The position numbers and the translations under genes were made by a program. 64,000 nt of DNA from Spirochaetaceae bacterium (GTDB taxonomy: Bacteria > Spirochaetota > Spirochaetia > Treponematales > Treponemataceae), in the NCBI GenBank assembly GCA_017622235.1, contig JAGARN010000005.1, positions 248,001-312,000 of the forward strand. The letters run 5' to 3'. Positions 25,799-35,316 of the stretch are shown piece by piece. Every line of letters begins with the position of its first letter. Position 1 is the first letter of the stretch. The notes beneath the pieces were generated by a model. That model searched no databases. It had not been told where the DNA came from and saw nothing but the letters and a program-made list of their open reading frames with translations.

Positions 25799-27385
25799 TT
25801 ATTCGTGTTTATGTAAAGATGCAGTTATAAAAAGTTCATCCTGATACCAGTCAATTCGTAAGGAAAAAATTTCTTCACTATAATCTGGTGCAGAGGCTTT
25901 AAATTTCCAAACACTACCGGTTTTAAGTTCAGATGTCTCTATTTCGTCTAAGGGTAGCCATTTCCCGCCATTAAGCACAGAAAACTGAACTTGAGAAGTA
26001 ATATCTTTACCCGTTTCTGCATCAAAAGCTAAACCGTGAACCATAATATCTCTTACTGCATATTTCCTTAAATCTAATTTTGCAGTAGCATCTTCTGAAC
26101 CAACAGTTATAGATTTCCACCAAATATAGGGCCCGGCAGCAACCTTTATTCGATATTCACCAGGTTTAAGATAAACTGGCTTTGAACGATAAACTACAGC
26201 CTGTGCGTCATTTTGATTTTTTTCAGCTGCCAGAACTCTACGGCTACCGTTGACTTCTGGAATAGAGTCATTATCGTTTTCAAAGAAAAAGGCTCTTAGC
26301 GGAAGATCTGCTTGAGCCGAAGCTGTAGCCGGCAAAGTAACAGAAACTTCCAGTGGCGTATAATACGACCTAAGCAAATATTTATGGATTATTCCTTCAT
26401 TCCATAAAACTGCAACAGAACAACCCACTACCACTAGAGCAGCCAATATAAGAGCCACAAGTCGGCCTGTGTGCTTTTTGGGTTCGATTTTGGGTACAGA
26501 AAAAGTTTTTTCACCAGAAAGAATAATCCTTGCAAGATTCTCTCGCAAAAGCCTTGTGTCGTATTCTTTTAAATATTTTTTTACTATTTTGATTATAGGA
26601 GCAACATCTTGATATCGCTTTTTGGGATTTGGGCGAATCATTTTTTTTATCAGTTTGCGAATTACAGGAGAAATTGTTTTATCTATTTTTTCTGGAGCAA
26701 TATATTTTCCTTTTTGAATTTGTGCTACAGTTTCCGGAGAAAGGCTTCCTGGAAAAGGTTTTGAACCTGTAACCATTTCATAAAGCATTACCCCCATGGC
26801 ATAAATATCAGCCCTCTTGTCTACAGTGCGGCTGTCTGCAAATTGTTCTGGTGGCATATACGATGGAGTTCCTAACGTAACACCGGACTGAGTTATATCT
26901 TCTTCGGATTCTTTATCTGTACTTGCAATACCAAAATCTGCAAGTTTTACAGCCGCACGTTTTGAAATAAGAATATTACCTGGCTTAATATCCCTATGAA
27001 CTATGCCTTTAGAGTGAGCATAGCTTAGGGCATAACAGGCATCTAAAAAAATTAACATAGTTATTTCATTTGGTAATACTGTCTGTTTTTTTATTACTTT
27101 ATCTAAAGACATTCCATCTACAAATTCAAGAGCAATATAGTGATATGCACCTTCTGTAAAATAATCGTACATATGCACAATGTAAGGATTCTGTAAATCT
27201 AAAAGAATCTGAGCTTCTCTTTTAAACCGTTCTCGAATAGCAGGATTTCCACGAATAGTCAGTTTTTTAAGTATTACTTCTCGTTTTAAAGAAGGATGCA
27301 TAGCCTTGTAAACAGTACCCATACCACCCTTTGCAATAATTGAAATAACCTTATACTTTCCTATTGTTTCTGGTAAATCAGCCAT
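25799..27385 (-). CDS. Transmembrane Ser/Thr protein kinase (PknB-like)
   Basis: A eukaryote-like kinase: Gly loop AKGGMGTVYKA, catalytic HRDIKPGNIL, metal-binding ADFGIAS and GTPSYMPPEQF. A transmembrane helix (about 315-335: LVALILAALVVVGCSVAVLW) separates it from a ~190-residue extracytoplasmic beta-rich domain with no PASTA repeats. I start at the ATG 27385, just after GGGGGAG; ATGs at 27394 and 27406 are alternatives. It overlaps the end of the phosphatase gene, so FHA, phosphatase and kinase form one signalling cluster. Confidence 0.88.
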   Translation of the reverse strand: MADLPETIGKYKVISIIAKGGMGTVYKAMHPSLKREVILKKLTIRGNPAIRERFKREAQILLDLQNPYIVHMYDYFTEGAYHYIALEFVDGMSLDKVIKKQTVLPNEITMLIFLDACYALSYAHSKGIVHRDIKPGNILISKRAAVKLADFGIASTDKESEEDITQSGVTLGTPSYMPPEQFADSRTVDKRADIYAMGVMLYEMVTGSKPFPGSLSPETVAQIQKGKYIAPEKIDKTISPVIRKLIKKMIRPNPKKRYQDVAPIIKIVKKYLKEYDTRLLRENLARIILSGEKTFSVPKIEPKKHTGRLVALILAALVVVGCSVAVLWNEGIIHKYLLRSYYTPLEVSVTLPATASAQADLPLRAFFFENDNDSIPEVNGSRRVLAAEKNQNDAQAVVYRSKPVYLKPGEYRIKVAAGPYIWWKSITVGSEDATAKLDLRKYAVRDIMVHGLAFDAETGKDITSQVQFSVLNGGKWLPLDEIETSELKTGSVWKFKASAPDYSEEIFSLRIDWYQDELFITASLHKHE

Positions 27386-28394
27386 TTTCTCCCCCATGAA
27401 TGTCATTATAGCTGGTGCGTTTTTTTTCATCTAGTGAAATTATATCTGTTTCCGGATTAAAAGCACGGTTATGAAGGACAATAGCCACATTTTGCATCCG
27501 TGGATTATGAATTTGAACAAATTTATTTTGTTGCCTTAAAGCATATTTTCCACTTACTGGTCTGTGTCCGCCAAGATATAGTGCCTCTGGAAAATTAGGT
27601 TGTAGCAAATCTAGCATTCTTTTAACTGAACCTTCTTGGCTGTCCCCATTATTTGTCCAAGTTAGCCCATGAATTACTTGGCTATCAAACAACCCATCTA
27701 TAAGTTCTTCTCTAGAATAAGCTCTTTCTGGTTCTGCGTGGGAAAGTATACAATTTGGACAAATAGCACACAACGGCAAAGCTTCTTCTACAGAAGCATA
27801 AAGATGCAAAAGCTCTTGACCGTAATATTCCATCATAAAAAGCCTAACCATTTCTCCTTCTTGCACAAACTTACGAAAAGAATGATTACCGCCACGATTT
27901 GAATTCAATATATTTTCATGATTACCCTTTAAAAAATGAAAAAACTCTGGAAACTTACATTTACAAGAAAAAATCTGTTCCATAAGCAATAGCCCATCTT
28001 GCATTTCTTGATGCATATTGTTACCAGTAATAATACCTTTTTCAAACTCATTGTAAGCAGCAAGCCAGCGTTCTTTATGCAACTCAGAATGCAAACCGTC
28101 ACCTAAACATACTATGCGAATATTACCGGATTTCAATAATTCAAAGATAGTTGCACTGCCGTCAAAATCAGAATCTAAAACTTGAAGTTTATATTCCATA
28201 ACTTTATTAAAAAAATCCAGTCTAGCGTGTAAATCCGGAACAACAAGAGTTGGAAGCCTTTTCTGTTCGCTACAAAAATCCAGCAACCCCCCAGGCAACC
28301 CTGTAAACGTATTTGCAGGACGATACTCACAACTCTCTGTATCAAGTGTCTTAAGCGTCTGTTCTAAAAGAGAATACAAACTTTCCTGTGGCAC
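27378..28394 (-). CDS. Calcineurin-like metallophosphoesterase
   Basis: The 338 residues show the metallophosphatase pattern in order: PDLHAR (~55), CLGDGLHSE, KGNHEN (~166), SHAEP and GGHRPVS. The first two motifs deviate from the usual GDxHG and GDxxDRG. It starts with GTG; the Shine-Dalgarno is weak. It sits between an FHA-domain gene and a Ser/Thr kinase, so reversal of the kinase's phosphorylation is an attractive inference, though the substrate could also be a nucleotide. Confidence 0.8.
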   Translation of the reverse strand: MPQESLYSLLEQTLKTLDTESCEYRPANTFTGLPGGLLDFCSEQKRLPTLVVPDLHARLDFFNKVMEYKLQVLDSDFDGSATIFELLKSGNIRIVCLGDGLHSELHKERWLAAYNEFEKGIITGNNMHQEMQDGLLLMEQIFSCKCKFPEFFHFLKGNHENILNSNRGGNHSFRKFVQEGEMVRLFMMEYYGQELLHLYASVEEALPLCAICPNCILSHAEPERAYSREELIDGLFDSQVIHGLTWTNNGDSQEGSVKRMLDLLQPNFPEALYLGGHRPVSGKYALRQQNKFVQIHNPRMQNVAIVLHNRAFNPETDIISLDEKKRTSYNDIHGGENG

Positions 28395-28426
28395 AAGTTC
28401 TTTAGCGATTACAAGTACCTCTTTTT

Positions 28427-28771
28427 TTAAGAAATAATGAGGTTTGCGTTACCTATGGTTATTTTATCGCCACCGTTAAGTCTTACGTATTTATCAGCAG
28501 GAATTCTTCTTCCATTTAGAAATGTACCGTTAGTGCTATTTTCATCTTTAAGAAAGTAAGCATCTTTGATTTTTTGAATCAAAGCATGATGGCGACTTGC
28601 CAATTTGTTATCTATAACAATATTATTGTCGGAAGAACGCCCTATAGTAATCTTTGCAACCAATTCAATTCGGCTTCCGCCAAACATTAAATAAGAAACC
28701 TGCTCAGCATCTGTGAGTTTTTCTAACCTTTGTCCAACTTTGCTACTGGTAATGATTGTCGTATCTTGCAT
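28427..28771 (-). CDS. FHA-domain phosphothreonine-binding protein
   Basis: A 114-residue protein that is almost only an FHA domain: GRSSDNNIVID (~43-53), SRHHALIQ and NSTNGTFLNGRRIP hold the phosphothreonine-contacting Arg, Ser, His and Asn. Such proteins recognise targets of Ser/Thr kinases, and the kinase lies two genes downstream. No Shine-Dalgarno is present. The promoter puts the predicted +1 on the ATG. Confidence 0.92.
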   Translation of the reverse strand: MQDTTIITSSKVGQRLEKLTDAEQVSYLMFGGSRIELVAKITIGRSSDNNIVIDNKLASRHHALIQKIKDAYFLKDENSTNGTFLNGRRIPADKYVRLNGGDKITIGNANLIIS

Positions 28772-28777
28772 AAAACA

Positions 28778-28806
28778 AGTATAAACCTAAAAATAATATT
28801 TAGCAA
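28778..28806 (-). promoter_or_regulatory. Leaderless promoter of the FHA gene
   Basis: Minus-strand TTGCTA (28801-28806), 17 bp, TATACT (28778-28783), 6 bp, ATG at 28771. Confidence 0.65.
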
Positions 28807-28837
28807 GTTTTTTAACCGCTTAATCCCATTAAACCAC

Positions 28838-29560
28838 TTAGCTACTGGTTAAAAGATTAAGAAGTGCCGCTTCTATTTCTAATCTTTCAGTTTCTGGAGT
28901 CATGTAACAATCATGTAAAGATAAAGTTCTGTTTTTTATGGAAACATCCAATTTAATTTGAACAGGTTTTCCGGCAAAAACAACAATTCTATCAGCAATA
29001 CAAATAGCTTCTCTTACATCATGGGTTACAAGTATTACAGTTCGATTTTCTTCAAGTAACAAACTTTCTGTAAGTTCCATAAGTTTCAACTTTAAAGGTA
29101 AATCTTGGGATTGAAATGCTTCGTCCATTAAAAGAACAGATGAAGGATACGCAAAAGCTCTTGCTAATGCACATCTTTGCCTTTGACCACCAGAACATTG
29201 AAAAGGAAAAGATTTTGATTTTTCTTGCAAATTGGTTTTAGAAAGAAAAAAACGTGTTCTTTCTTGAGCTTCTTGTTTTGACATAATATTAAGTAAAGGC
29301 AACATCACATTTTTTTCCAAATTACACCACGGCAAAAGACGAGGTTCTTGGAAAAGATAGGAAATTTTTTTCGGTGCTTCAATATTTCCTTGAATTACAG
29401 GTAAAAGTCCTGCAATACAATCCAACAAAGTTGTTTTTCCTGCTCCAGATGGTGCTAACAAAACTGTAATTTTTCCATGTTCAAAAGAAATATTAAAATC
29501 ACTAAAAATATTGTTTTCACCCCTAGTAACGCACAGGTTTCTAACTATAACATCTTTCAT
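28838..29560 (-). CDS. ABC importer ATP-binding protein (nitrate/sulfonate/taurine type)
   Basis: A 240-residue ATPase with Walker A APSGAGKTT (~36), signature SGGQRQR (~123), Walker B VLLMDEAF and a switch His in VTHDVREA. The Glu after Walker B Asp is present. It resembles SsuB/TauB-like subunits. Its ATG overlaps the permease stop by 4 bp. Last gene of the bactofilin-avtA-ABC unit. Confidence 0.9.
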   Translation of the reverse strand: MKDVIVRNLCVTRGENNIFSDFNISFEHGKITVLLAPSGAGKTTLLDCIAGLLPVIQGNIEAPKKISYLFQEPRLLPWCNLEKNVMLPLLNIMSKQEAQERTRFFLSKTNLQEKSKSFPFQCSGGQRQRCALARAFAYPSSVLLMDEAFQSQDLPLKLKLMELTESLLLEENRTVILVTHDVREAICIADRIVVFAGKPVQIKLDVSIKNRTLSLHDCYMTPETERLEIEAALLNLLTSS

Positions 29561-30321
29561 GAATATTTCCCTGACTTGAGAAGATGTTTTACCCCTTGGT
29601 TAAAAACAAGTTCTAACACAAAGCATATAACCACAAGCACAGCTGTTATAGCAAAAACTTGACTTGTTTCAAGATGAACCTTTGCACTTTGAAGCAAAGT
29701 ACCCGCACCATAACGTGGCAAACTAAGCACTTCTCCGGCAGCAATAACTTTCCAGCTTTGTCCAAAAGTTGCCAAAGCACCACCTAAAAATGATGGCACG
29801 CAGGATGGAATGTATACATATTTTATTGCCTGCAATTTTGAAAATCCATAAATTTTAGCAGCAGAAAGCAAATTATAATTAGTATTTTCTATTCCAGATT
29901 GAACTGAAGAAATCATAACTGGCAACGTCATTAATACTGCAACAAAAACGGGTAAAGCCGAAGAACCAAGCCAAAAAATTGCAAGCAAAACAAAAGAAAC
30001 AACAGGTGTTGCTCGAATTATTGCCACAGGAAATTCTAATAAATGACGAAAGAATGAACTTACACCACACAACAAACCAAGAACAGTACCTAACAAAACC
30101 GAAATACAAAAGGCTAAAATACTTCTAAGTGAAGTAATCAAAATATGTTGCCAAAAAAAAATTGACACTACACTTTGCTTTAACGCCACAAGAGTTTCCA
30201 TTGGCGTTGGTAAAATTAATGGAGAAGAAACAATTTTTGCAGCAACATACCAAATTAATAAAAGCAATATTGCTGACAAAAAATAAGTCAGTGGCTTAAG
30301 CAAAGCAATATTTCTTTTCAT
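29557..30321 (-). CDS. ABC importer permease (SsuC/TauC-like)
   Basis: A 254-residue membrane protein with about six helices and the EAA-like loop of binding-protein-dependent permeases (AAKIYGFSKLQAIKYVYIPSC, in the cytoplasmic loop; read as two adjoining parts, AAKIYGFSKL and QAIKYVYIPS). It works with the ATPase and the binding protein on either side, overlapping both genes by 1-4 bp. Confidence 0.9.
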   Translation of the reverse strand: MKRNIALLKPLTYFLSAILLLLIWYVAAKIVSSPLILPTPMETLVALKQSVVSIFFWQHILITSLRSILAFCISVLLGTVLGLLCGVSSFFRHLLEFPVAIIRATPVVSFVLLAIFWLGSSALPVFVAVLMTLPVMISSVQSGIENTNYNLLSAAKIYGFSKLQAIKYVYIPSCVPSFLGGALATFGQSWKVIAAGEVLSLPRYGAGTLLQSAKVHLETSQVFAITAVLVVICFVLELVFNQGVKHLLKSGKYS

Positions 30322-31418
30322 TAGTTAAAATAAAAACCGTCATCAGGCAAAGTGCCACCTATAGCTTCCGGTGCAAAATCCATAAATATACCGAACAAAT
30401 TTTCTAATTCCCCACGAGAATCCTCTGCGTTTTTATACATATATGCACCATTAGGTATGACTTTTGCAGCAATCGGAGCCATAAGACCCAGCGTATGATT
30501 CTGTACTAAAACACCAGCCTTTGTAGGGTTCTTATTAGTCCAAGAAATTGCATTCTCATATGCAGCTAAAAAACTACGAAGCATTTCTGGATTATCCTTT
30601 GCAAAAGAAGCACGGACTACAACAACGGTCATTGGATAATTATTTGAAGCCTCAGCAGCCTGAACTGCACGATATTCCTGTTGCAAATCTATAGCCTTTA
30701 TCACAGAAGAATCCTTTGAAATAGCAACAGTTGAAAAGGGTTCAGGAACAACAGCGTACTGAATTTTCCCAGAAAGTAATGCCGCAGCAATCTCTGAAGC
30801 TGGAATAGTAAAATCTAATGCAACAGAATTTTCTGTTGCTACACTTCCTTCAGGAGCAATTTGTACACCGTTTTTTTGTAGAAGATAACGAAACATATAT
30901 TCAGGGGTTGCTCCCTGCCCTGCTACACTCACCGTCTTACCTTTTAAGTCAGCTAATGAATTAATAGTTTTATCTCTAGTAATAAGATTTAACATACCTT
31001 GCCCCACAACAGCAGCAACAAGGATTGCTCCATTATTTTTTGTATAAACCTTTGCTGCAACATTTGGAGGCAATATGCCAATATCAACTTCACCTTTTAG
31101 CAATTTGGGCAAAAGAGAATCCGCCCCTGCTTCTACCTGAAAAGTAACATCTGCACCTGAAATTTCAGGAATATTTTCAAACAAATATGCCATAGGAATT
31201 CCACTTGGACCATTCAAAGCAGCAACACGCATGGCAATTTTTGGGGAAACGTCAGAATCCTTTTCAACCACAGTGGATAAAGGTTCAGTTTCTGAAACTT
31301 CTTGAACTGAAGATTCTTGAATAGGTTGAACAGTTGCCTCTTTTTTTCCACCAGCAAAAACTGAACATATAAAAATAACACTTAAAAGTAAAATAAAAAC
31401 AAACTTATTTGATTTCAT
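30321..31418 (-). CDS. ABC importer substrate-binding protein (NMT1/THI5-like)
   Basis: The ATG at 31418 is chosen because GAGGAG lies 8 bp upstream and the product then opens with a signal peptide (cleavage likely after VFA, residue 22). A longer frame into avtA is spurious. The 365 residues show the type-II binding fold used by NMT1/SsuA-like proteins (ALNGPSGIPMAYLFE, GEVDIGILPPNVAAK, VVPEPFST). Ligand is not readable: thiamine precursors, sulfonates and nitrate analogues are all possible. The aminotransferase avtA ends 16 bp upstream. Confidence 0.88.
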   Translation of the reverse strand: MKSNKFVFILLLSVIFICSVFAGGKKEATVQPIQESSVQEVSETEPLSTVVEKDSDVSPKIAMRVAALNGPSGIPMAYLFENIPEISGADVTFQVEAGADSLLPKLLKGEVDIGILPPNVAAKVYTKNNGAILVAAVVGQGMLNLITRDKTINSLADLKGKTVSVAGQGATPEYMFRYLLQKNGVQIAPEGSVATENSVALDFTIPASEIAAALLSGKIQYAVVPEPFSTVAISKDSSVIKAIDLQQEYRAVQAAEASNNYPMTVVVVRASFAKDNPEMLRSFLAAYENAISWTNKNPTKAGVLVQNHTLGLMAPIAAKVIPNGAYMYKNAEDSRGELENLFGIFMDFAPEAIGGTLPDDGFYFN

Positions 31419-31434
31419 ATCGATTCTCCTCAAA

Positions 31435-32733
31435 TTAAATTCTATACTTTTTGTAAATATCAGCCAACAACTCAAGACCACCTTTAACTTCATCTCTGTT
31501 TCCTGAGTAATTAAGACGCAAACATTTATCAAAATGTCCCTTACATTCCTCTTTTGGGTTTTCAAGACCAAAGAAAAAATATTCCCCTGGCACAGTAATC
31601 AAACCTTGTTGCTTAAGCAAAGAATATAATTCCCTTGTAGAAATTGATAAATCCTTTAGCATAAGCCACAAAAAGATTGCTCCTTCACTTCGATGGACAG
31701 CATAATCACAACCATGAAACAACTGATGTATCCACTCTACTGTTTGCTTAGAACGCTGCTCATAGAAGGGTTTAACATAATTTTGTGCCACTTGTACCAT
31801 CTCTCCGGAAAGTATGCAACGTTCCGCCAAGGCTTGTCCTAAGGAACCACAAGCCAAAGCGGCAATAGCATTAAGATTAGATAAAGCACGTGCAATAGGT
31901 GCAGAAGCAACAATTATCCCATTACGCAAAGAAGGTAACCCAATTTTAGAAAGGCTCATGGAAAGAACTACAGATTCATCCCAATATGGTGTTGCATCAT
32001 CGGTAAAAACAATATTTGGAAAAGGCAATCCATATGCATTATCCACAAACAAAGGTATACCGTATCTTCTAGCTAAACCAGCCAATTTTTTTATTTCGCT
32101 ATCCGTAAGAACATTTCCAGAAGGATTTGTGGGTCTTGAAACACACATTGCACCGACATCGTTATGAGTATCAAGATAATACTCTAAGCGTTCAAAATCA
32201 ATAAAATACTTAAATGTATTGTCATCATAAAATGAACAACATGCCGGAATAGAAACAAAGGTATTTTCATCAATTCCTTGGTCTGCATATCCAATATATT
32301 CTGGAACTAAAGGAAGTAAGATTTTTTTATGCAACACTTTTCCAGAGGAAGTAAAAGTTCCCGAAAAAATATTGAACAAATAAAAAAAAGCTGACTGGCT
32401 ACCATTAGTAATAGCTATATTTTCAGGTGTTATTTTCCAACCATACTTTTTCGAAAGAAATTCCGCAACAGATTCAATAAAATGCATTCTTCCTTGAGGA
32501 GCGTCGTATTTAGAAATTAACCGCTCAAAAGAATCGCCATCAGCCATAATGCGTTCCATTTCTCTACGATACATTTTTTCTGCCTCTGGAACTCTAGCAG
32601 GATTTCCACCTCCCAGTCGGTAAGGTGTAACACCTTCAGGCAAAGGACGTCCTAAGTCATCCATTAACTGAAGTATTCCAGAATAAGAGGCTAATTTTTC
32701 GCCAAAATCCGAAAAAACAATATTGTGATTCAT
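31435..32733 (-). CDS. avtA: Valine-pyruvate aminotransferase
   Basis: A PLP enzyme that interconverts valine and 2-oxoisovalerate with alanine/pyruvate. It matches AvtA over its length: SGILQLMDDLG, YRLGGGNPARVPE, YDAPQGR and TNGSQSAFFYLFN. The PLP Lys sits in SLSKIGLPSLRNG (~273). 432 residues. It has only a weak ribosome-binding site, 11 bp after bactofilin, so coupling is likely. Pairing with an ABC importer suggests salvage of an amino or keto acid, but that is inference. Confidence 0.9.
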   Translation of the reverse strand: MNHNIVFSDFGEKLASYSGILQLMDDLGRPLPEGVTPYRLGGGNPARVPEAEKMYRREMERIMADGDSFERLISKYDAPQGRMHFIESVAEFLSKKYGWKITPENIAITNGSQSAFFYLFNIFSGTFTSSGKVLHKKILLPLVPEYIGYADQGIDENTFVSIPACCSFYDDNTFKYFIDFERLEYYLDTHNDVGAMCVSRPTNPSGNVLTDSEIKKLAGLARRYGIPLFVDNAYGLPFPNIVFTDDATPYWDESVVLSMSLSKIGLPSLRNGIIVASAPIARALSNLNAIAALACGSLGQALAERCILSGEMVQVAQNYVKPFYEQRSKQTVEWIHQLFHGCDYAVHRSEGAIFLWLMLKDLSISTRELYSLLKQQGLITVPGEYFFFGLENPKEECKGHFDKCLRLNYSGNRDEVKGGLELLADIYKKYRI

Positions 32734-32744
32734 ACTTTTTAACT

Positions 32745-33164
32745 CTACTCTTCTGAATCTCTAGCAATACAAGCTTTTTTGTATTCTTCGGCAGTAACAG
32801 AAAACAAATCCACATCTGAAGGAACTTCTAGCATAGAAACTTGTCCATGAAAGTCAACATTATCGTCAATTCTAAGCCTTTGAGTTATAACATCTCCAAC
32901 AATTTTACTACCAGAACACATTTCTACTTTAGTTGAAGCTTCTATATCGCCTATTACATTTCCTGCTATAAGAATAGAATCTGCCCATATTTTACTAACT
33001 TTACAAACACCAGTTTTATCAACTTTTAAATTTCCAGTTGCTTTAATTGAACCTTCAAATTTTCCTGTTATAACCAAATTATCCGAAAACTCAAGGACAC
33101 CAGAAAATTCAGTCTCTTGACCTAAAACTGTTACATTTCCATTTTTCATGGTAAAAGAATGCAT
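32745..33164 (-). CDS. Bactofilin
   Basis: A 139-residue polymer-forming cytoskeletal protein. The beta-helix core is seen as repeats of VxGxFxGxIxAxGxLxVxxTG type (FSGVLEF, ITGKFEGSIKATG, SILIAGNVIGDIEAS). Bactofilins shape cells and scaffold wall enzymes; in spirochaetes they affect helical form. GAGGGG precedes the ATG. First gene of the unit with avtA and the ABC importer. Confidence 0.9.
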   Translation of the reverse strand: MHSFTMKNGNVTVLGQETEFSGVLEFSDNLVITGKFEGSIKATGNLKVDKTGVCKVSKIWADSILIAGNVIGDIEASTKVEMCSGSKIVGDVITQRLRIDDNVDFHGQVSMLEVPSDVDLFSVTAEEYKKACIARDSEE

Positions 33165-33196
33165 TAAAAACCCCTCATATATTACAAACCCATTTT

Positions 33197-33226
33197 AGCA
33201 TAATCGGTGTAATCTGTCAGTAGCAA
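33197..33226 (-). promoter_or_regulatory. Promoter of bactofilin-avtA-ABC unit
   Basis: Minus-strand TTGCTA (33221-33226), 18 bp, TATGCT (33197-33202); leader about 26 nt with GAGGGG. Confidence 0.55.
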
Positions 33227-33227
33227 T

Positions 33228-34922
33228 TTAGTTTGTAGAACAAGTTTTCTTTATTAGCTTTAGAACTATACCTAAAATCAATGACACACCGGTCAAACAC
33301 AAAAAAATAACGCCCACATAATCACCCCACCTGGTGTAAAGCGTTTGATCCATATCTTTTCGTATAGGTATCGTACCAATTAGATATGTTTCCTGAAAAG
33401 GCTCTACCATATCCAATATTTTACCATTAGGATCTATAATGGAAGTCTGCCCTGTAGAAGTGGCTCTAACTGTAGGAACACGATTTTCCACAGAACGGAA
33501 CAAAGCCATAGAAAGATGCTGATACTGACAAGCAAGACTTGAGGACCAAGCGTCGTTTGACATATTAACAAAGGCATTAGCTCCGTTTTGAACAAATCGA
33601 CGACCAACAAAACCAAAAGTGTCTTCAAAACATATCGGTGTTCCAAATTTTAAGCCATTTACGTCAAAAACCACAGGTTCTGTACCAGGCTCCCACATAT
33701 GAGTATCGCCATTAAGTAACATATGGTACAACTTTGGAAAAGTTTTTGCAGCAGGAAAATATTCCGTAAATGGAACAAGCTTCATTTTGAAGTAAATTTC
33801 TGGTTCAGGAGGATTAACATTTTGACCGGGTCTAAACAATATGGAAGCATTATAATCAACAACGCCATAAGTTCCATCTTGCAAATAACCGTCTACACCA
33901 TGATCGTTTCCTATAACGAAGGGAACAGAACATGAATCAATATAGTTCAAAAGTTTTTCAATTAATTCAAACTTCGCTTGTTCATACCTATGTTCATAAT
34001 GCCAAGTTATTCTTGGAACGAAAGCTGTTTCTGGCCAAACAACAAGTTCTATACTTGGGTCTTCTAACAAAGCTTTGTCCGAAAGAGAAATAAGAGTATC
34101 TAAATCACGCTCGTAAGATTCAAGTCCTCCAACCCAAGGGTCAGAATTAGACTGAATCAAAGCAATCGTTGCAGTTTCATCTTGAGAATAATCCACCGGA
34201 GAAACAAAACCGTAAACAAGAATTCCTACAAGAAACAAAAACCACACACCCAAAGAAACTAAATGTTGCCTTATACCTTGTAATAAAGCCTTACCAACGC
34301 ACCTAATTCCTTTATTACTACCAATAAAGCGGTAAGCATCAACAATTACAGCTGTACACCAAGCAGAGGCAAAAATTATAAATGCGTTTAACCCCCAAAC
34401 ACCACCTAAATCTGTACATTGAATCATAGGAGTCCAACGCCAATGACTATATGCGGTAACTCCATAATGAAAACCAGAAAAACCTAGTGTTTTAACATAT
34501 TCGTAGCCACACCATACTATCCATTGTGCAAGCCAACCATATTTTGGAAACAGAGAAGCCGCCGCTTTAACCAAGGGGAAAGCCAACATTAAGTACAATC
34601 CATACATAAAGGAAATAACAAATATTCCCAATGGATGAAAAGTTGCTAGCCAATATGTAAATAAACAATACGAACCCACACCGTACAGCAATCCACACAA
34701 CCATACGGTCTTCCAAGATACCATACGAACCAACAAGAAAATAGGAATAAAGGCAAAATAAGAAAAAATCGGCAACCCTTGAACTGTAAACAAATTAGGC
34801 TGTGGCAGAGTAAAAAGCAAAATCCCTAGTAACAAAAGCAACACTGAAAAACAAAATCTTTCTACTAAGGAAAGCCCCGCTTTTGAATTACAAATTTCTG
34901 CCCTCACCCGTTTATTCCTCAT
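33228..34922 (-). CDS. lnt: Apolipoprotein N-acyltransferase
   Basis: The inner-membrane enzyme that adds the third acyl chain to lipoproteins, apt in a lipoprotein-rich spirochaete. Several N-terminal membrane helices are followed by a nitrilase-like domain with catalytic Glu (WPETAF), Lys (KMKLVPFTEYFP) and Cys (ICFEDTFG). About 564 residues. I use the ATG at 34922; a TTG directly before it is also in frame. The start overlaps the HU stop. Confidence 0.92.
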   Translation of the reverse strand: MRNKRVRAEICNSKAGLSLVERFCFSVLLLLLGILLFTLPQPNLFTVQGLPIFSYFAFIPIFLLVRMVSWKTVWLCGLLYGVGSYCLFTYWLATFHPLGIFVISFMYGLYLMLAFPLVKAAASLFPKYGWLAQWIVWCGYEYVKTLGFSGFHYGVTAYSHWRWTPMIQCTDLGGVWGLNAFIIFASAWCTAVIVDAYRFIGSNKGIRCVGKALLQGIRQHLVSLGVWFLFLVGILVYGFVSPVDYSQDETATIALIQSNSDPWVGGLESYERDLDTLISLSDKALLEDPSIELVVWPETAFVPRITWHYEHRYEQAKFELIEKLLNYIDSCSVPFVIGNDHGVDGYLQDGTYGVVDYNASILFRPGQNVNPPEPEIYFKMKLVPFTEYFPAAKTFPKLYHMLLNGDTHMWEPGTEPVVFDVNGLKFGTPICFEDTFGFVGRRFVQNGANAFVNMSNDAWSSSLACQYQHLSMALFRSVENRVPTVRATSTGQTSIIDPNGKILDMVEPFQETYLIGTIPIRKDMDQTLYTRWGDYVGVIFLCLTGVSLILGIVLKLIKKTCSTN

Positions 34923-35223
34923 CAACAGGCAAATCCCAAACAGCTTTTTTTATTTCTTGTCCAGAACGGAACACCATGACATAATGAGAAGGCACAGATA
35001 AAACTTCACCAGTTTTTGGATTCCTTGCACGTTTACGAGCTTTGCGCAATCGTAACTCAAAAGTACCAAATCCTCGCAATTCTATTGTGGAACCAACTTT
35101 CATCGACTCTTTTAGGTTGGCAAGCAGTGAATCAAAAACATCTTGCACAACTTTTTTTTCCAAGCTTGTATCTTGTCTAACAAGGTCAATCAAATCATAC
35201 TTTGTTATTTTTTTTGAATTCAT
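34912..35223 (-). CDS. HU/IHF-family DNA-binding protein
   Basis: A 103-residue nucleoid protein. The start at 35223 has AAGGGA upstream. The body shows KYDLIDLVRQDTSLEKK, GSTIELRGFGTFELR and the arm RKARNPKTGEV-type stretch (KARKRARNPKTGEVLSVPSH, the DNA-inserting Pro region). It lies between rpsT and lnt on the same strand. Confidence 0.93.
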   Translation of the reverse strand: MNSKKITKYDLIDLVRQDTSLEKKVVQDVFDSLLANLKESMKVGSTIELRGFGTFELRLRKARKRARNPKTGEVLSVPSHYVMVFRSGQEIKKAVWDLPVDEE

Positions 35224-35316
35224 GAACTTTTCCCTTCCCAAAAATTTGACAAAGTCCCTGAAAAAAACAAGGGATGCATAATAGGCTACACCTACAGCAC
35301 CCCCTTCCTCAAAAAA

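Noticed and set aside
31419..31571. Extended N terminus of the ABC substrate-binding protein.
   Set aside because: It reads into avtA; GAGGAG and the signal peptide both support 31418.
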